DNA from: an uncultured Verrucomicrobia subdivision 3 bacterium
GTDB taxonomy: Bacteria; Verrucomicrobiota; Verrucomicrobiae; Limisphaerales; UBA11358
Length of the DNA: 55,873 bases
Direction of reading: 5' to 3'
Assembly: GCA_903921455.1 (NCBI GenBank)
Contig: CAIXPZ010000272.1
Location: 1 to 55,873, forward strand
The notes below the pieces were generated by a model, which worked only from the letters and a program-made list of their open reading frames with translations, ran no database searches and was not told where the DNA came from. Made by a program: the position numbers and the translations under genes. Positions 53,898 through 55,873 of the stretch are shown piece after piece. The first letter of the stretch is position 1. The number at the start of each line of letters is the position of its first letter.

Positions 53898-54302
53898 TCA
53901 ATGAGGTTCATGAAGTGAATCCCATCTGCTTGCCGCTTTCTTGCACTCCGGGCAAGTGTAAATGACGGCGTTTGTGGCGCTATACCCAACCATGACGCAG
54001 CAACCGCCAGCAACCCATGTCTCAGCATGAGGGAATGCTTTCTTGCTGGCTTCATATCGCACCTGCGCTTGCGCATCTGGCAAAATATAACCATAACCAA
54101 TCGGAACCACTGTGCGCTGCATTTGGGTGTGATGAACCTCACAAATCGATGACTCGTTTATCGTGTAGTCGTGGGTTGGTTCTGGTGATATGTCAGGCAT
54201 CTGAATCGGGACTGGCGCTCCGGGCAAGGGAGTGACGACCACTTCGCGATCACTGGCACAGCCAGCTAGTAACACTGCAAATATGAGGGCGAAACACCGC
54301 AT
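53898..54302 (-). CDS. Putative lipoprotein with a C-terminal Cys pair, cassette-borne
   Basis: 134 aa from ATG 54302 (MRCFALIFAVLLAGC, lipobox LLAGC). Mature region has a Pro-rich linker (DREVVVTPLPGAPVPIQMPD), a histidine/tyrosine stretch, a Cys pair (AGGCCVMVGY) and a CPEC motif near the end (VIYTCPECKKAASRWDS) that may bind metal. Unknown function. Between two attC-like sites. Confidence 0.6.
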   Translation of the reverse strand: MRCFALIFAVLLAGCASDREVVVTPLPGAPVPIQMPDISPEPTHDYTINESSICEVHHTQMQRTVVPIGYGYILPDAQAQVRYEASKKAFPHAETWVAGGCCVMVGYSATNAVIYTCPECKKAASRWDSLHEPH

Positions 54303-54315
54303 GAGACTTAAAGCT

Positions 54316-54414
54316 GTCTTAAGGAATAAGCCAAGCCAAGCCTTCCTCGCGACCGCTGTCTTGGCCGACGGCCACCACCCGTCCTCAGGCATTGGCTTCG
54401 GTAAATGGTTGGGT
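54316..54414 (-). other. attC-like recombination site
   Basis: 99 bp. Minus-strand left box ACCCAAC (54408-54414) with CATTTACCGAAGCCAATGCC; the right arm GGCTTGGCTTGGCTT pairs with GAAGCCAA, and the right end is a degenerate CTTAAGAC. Same orientation as its neighbours. Confidence 0.55.
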
Positions 54415-54421
54415 GGATAAA

Positions 54422-54739
54422 TCATTTGTCCATCTCGCGAACAACTGTAATTTTGCCCGTCGGCTTATCAATGTGCAACTCCGGCCCGTGACTGGATGCC
54501 ATACCTGTAACCGTCTGAGCGCTCCAATATTCGCCACCATCAGTAATCTCGGTCGCACTCGATCCACAAGCACCGTAATGCCCGATCATGAATATCGTGG
54601 CTACATATCGAGCCTCTTCTGCGGTCCTGACAGGTCGCGGCTCAGCCGCTGGCGATGGCTTGGGATGCGTAGAGCACCCGACACTCATCACGAACACCGC
54701 GATGAAAACCAATAGACGCATAGCCCACGGTGTCTTCAT
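54422..54739 (-). CDS. Putative lipoprotein, cassette-borne
   Basis: 105 aa from ATG 54739 (MKTPWAMRLLVFIAVFVMSV, then GCST at the lipobox). A GTG two codons earlier is also in frame. The mature part is short, with GHYGACGSSATEITDGGEYW and a C-terminal HIDKPTGKITVVREMDK. It lies directly after the next lipoprotein gene with no attC-like site between, so the two are a two-gene unit. Confidence 0.6.
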   Translation of the reverse strand: MKTPWAMRLLVFIAVFVMSVGCSTHPKPSPAAEPRPVRTAEEARYVATIFMIGHYGACGSSATEITDGGEYWSAQTVTGMASSHGPELHIDKPTGKITVVREMDK

Positions 54740-54741
54740 AC

Positions 54742-55086
54742 TCACTTCGCAATCGGAACTGTAACTCGGCTGCCATCCGGGTCAACCCAAACGACCGTCA
54801 CGGTCTGAGAACTGACTGATGCCGGAAGCCGAACGGCAAACTCGCGGCTCTGCACGCGCAAGGTGCGATAGCCAACAACGTAAACTGTCTGCCCCTCAAC
54901 TCTCGCCTTCGGGCGCGTCCAACACGCCGAAGCCGTCAGGTCACTACCGAGATGAATCGTCACGGTGTCGCCAGAAATAGTGGCAGAGGTAGCGGGACTC
55001 AAATCCGAATACTTCACGTCCGGCTTGGCACAGCCCGTCAGGAAGACTGTCAGGCTCAAAAGTAAAATGGTGGCGATTCGGTTCAT
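54742..55086 (-). CDS. Putative lipoprotein, cassette-borne
   Basis: 114 aa from ATG 55086 (MNRIATILLLSLTVFLTGC, with a TGC lipobox). The mature part looks beta-rich (VKYSDLSPATSATISGDTV, then VSSQTVTVVWVDPDGSRVTV). No domain known. The longer upstream frame runs through the attC-like site at 55099-55206. Its stop is 3 bp from the start of the next lipoprotein gene. Confidence 0.6.
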   Translation of the reverse strand: MNRIATILLLSLTVFLTGCAKPDVKYSDLSPATSATISGDTVTIHLGSDLTASACWTRPKARVEGQTVYVVGYRTLRVQSREFAVRLPASVSSQTVTVVWVDPDGSRVTVPIAK

Positions 55087-55098
55087 GCGTGCGAAGTG

Positions 55099-55206
55099 GC
55101 CTAACGAAAAAAGCTGAGGCACGTGGGAACTGTGGCGTGACGAACCATAACGCTCAAGCGCAAAACGGATGCGCCCAACCACGTTGGCTCCGGCAAATGG
55201 TTGAAC
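55099..55206 (-). other. attC-like recombination site, best-conserved example
   Basis: 108 bp with intact boxes: minus strand GTTCAAC (55200-55206; fits RYYYAAC) ... GTTAGGC (55099-55105; GTTRRRY). Left arm GAGCCAACGTGG pairs with right arm CCACGTGCCTC with one extrahelical base, the hallmark of attC folding. Length is in the usual 57-141 bp range. Confidence 0.72.
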
Positions 55207-55216
55207 ATGGTCAATC

Positions 55217-55429
55217 TCATAACTGCTTATACTTTTCCAGCGCAACATCCAACTCAGAATGTGCGCAAACAATATGCTCAGCGGTGAGCTGCTCCATCGG
55301 AATCTTCTGTGCTGCTGCAAATCCTCGCAACGTATGAAGTATCTCGACCGCCAACCGTGCTGCACTCTTCAACTCCGGCGAGAGCTTAGACTCCTCGACT
55401 ATCTGCAAATCCTCGTCTTCGGTTCTCAT
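55217..55429 (-). CDS. Small acidic hypothetical protein, cassette-borne
   Basis: 70 aa: MRTEDEDLQIVEESKLSPEL, helical throughout, ending ELDVALEKYKQL. No signal peptide or membrane helix, unlike the other array ORFs; probably a soluble helical protein. Flanked by attC-like sites at 55099-55206 and 55449-55518, so it is a complete single-gene cassette by position. Confidence 0.6.
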   Translation of the reverse strand: MRTEDEDLQIVEESKLSPELKSAARLAVEILHTLRGFAAAQKIPMEQLTAEHIVCAHSELDVALEKYKQL

Positions 55430-55448
55430 AAAGTTAGCGGCGAATGTG

Positions 55449-55518
55449 GCCTAACGAAAAAAGAAGGCATGTTGAAGAAGTTGGCGCAACGGGCGACAAC
55501 CATTGATGTCGGTTAAAC
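55449..55518 (-). other. attC-like recombination site, short form
   Basis: 70 bp with intact boxes: minus strand GTTTAAC (55512-55518) ... GTTAGGC (55449-55455), and the shared right end TTTTTTCGTTAGGC. Central arms are less obviously paired than at 55099-55206. Confidence 0.62.
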
Positions 55519-55549
55519 AATAAACATCAAACATAAATTCAACCTGCCT

Positions 55550-55717
55550 ATGAAAACGAATACGCCTCTGAATCCTGAAACGCAAGACCGAATCCACCAA
55601 CTGAAACTCGGCGTGGACTGGCACGCCGATCATTTCCGCGTGCCCACCGCGACGGAAGAACCGCGCCGGGCCTTGAACTTGGTCAGCGTGGAGAAATTGC
55701 TGCTGGCTGTGAGTTGA
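55550..55717 (+). pseudogene. Possible transposase N-terminal remnant
   Basis: 55 codons: MKTNTPLNPETQDRIHQLKL, then GVDWHADHFRV, after which the reading changes character and stops. The LKLGVDWHADHFRV stretch resembles the first beta-strand region (DxH) of IS110-like transposases in this type of genome; the rest of a transposase is absent. Low-confidence recognition from memory of the family, with no search done. Confidence 0.35.
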
Positions 55718-55873
55718 AAGCCGGGCGGCGATGCCTGCCCGCGAATAAAGCAGACTCCCTGTCTGATGATCTTCCCTGACTCACCCTGCCACCGGAACAG
55801 TTCCAACCCAGCATAGTTAGAAAACCAATCGCCGGCCACCTTGCTAACTAACAAATCCACTGACTCAGTCACC
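55718..55873. other. Right-edge region without a supported gene
   Basis: 156 bp. An open minus-strand frame of 80 codons spans 55630-55872 but overlaps the transposase-like remnant and has no start context or recognised motif. Nothing else is supported. Confidence 0.4.

Noticed and set aside
55630..55872. 80-codon minus-strand ORF at the right edge
   Set aside because: It overlaps the transposase-like remnant, has no motif and may run off the window; no support beyond being open.

Overview
The window is GC-rich chromosomal DNA from a Gram-negative, outer-membrane-bearing bacterium, most likely a Verrucomicrobiota member of the Pedosphaera/Limisphaerales type. This is an inference from gene content: many lipoproteins, BamA/Skp, an SBBP-repeat protein, YHYH proteins, a bidirectional Hox hydrogenase, and repeated attC-like elements whose translations read like SPEPxxDG. 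No phage genes, rRNA or CRISPR array were seen.

Layout. 1-2140: a cassette-like array of small ORFs separated by repeats. 2140-10004: a copper/redox-type periplasmic locus. It holds a two-component system (4742-2542, minus strand), two YHYH-domain secreted proteins, a protein that fuses an MbnP-like domain to an MbnH-like di-haem peroxidase, and a Spy/CpxP-like protein. A tandem 11-bp-spaced operator occurs upstream of the regulator operon, the YHYH operon and the Spy-like gene. 10119-22499: an MFS transporter, then housekeeping genes (dnaB, bamA, an SBBP protein, a Skp-like chaperone, the SRP RNA, dnaX, ybaB-like, recR, a HAD phosphatase). 22994-42213: fermentative energy metabolism, namely pyruvate:ferredoxin oxidoreductase with a dihydroorotate dehydrogenase-like partner, a radical SAM protein, a ten-gene hoxEFUYH-protease-hypFCDE operon on the minus strand, and a divergent membrane pyrophosphatase. 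42354-45456: a Ser/Thr kinase gene, a second cassette-like array and a palindromic repeat element, flanked by a 134-bp duplication of the kinase 5' end. 45457-53392: comF, accD, acsA, an OmpA-like protein, a SUI1 factor, tRNA-Ser(GGA), ispH and dgt. 53523-55717: a third cassette-like array and a transposase remnant.

How the genes fit together. PFOR yields reduced ferredoxin and acetyl-CoA, the Hox enzyme can vent NAD(P)H electrons as H2, and the pyrophosphatase recovers PPi energy as an ion gradient; acsA and accD lie nearby in acetyl-CoA metabolism. In the copper/redox locus the likely circuit is: a periplasmic signal is sensed by the kinase, the OmpR-family regulator binds the tandem CTTAAGGT half-sites, and secreted metal-handling proteins are made.

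The two most notable observations are (a) the MbnP-MbnH fusion with its YHYH partners under a shared operator, and (b) three oriented arrays of attC-like sites with small membrane, lipoprotein or zinc-finger ORFs and no integrase in the window. All functional calls come from reading motifs in the sequence; no database search was run.
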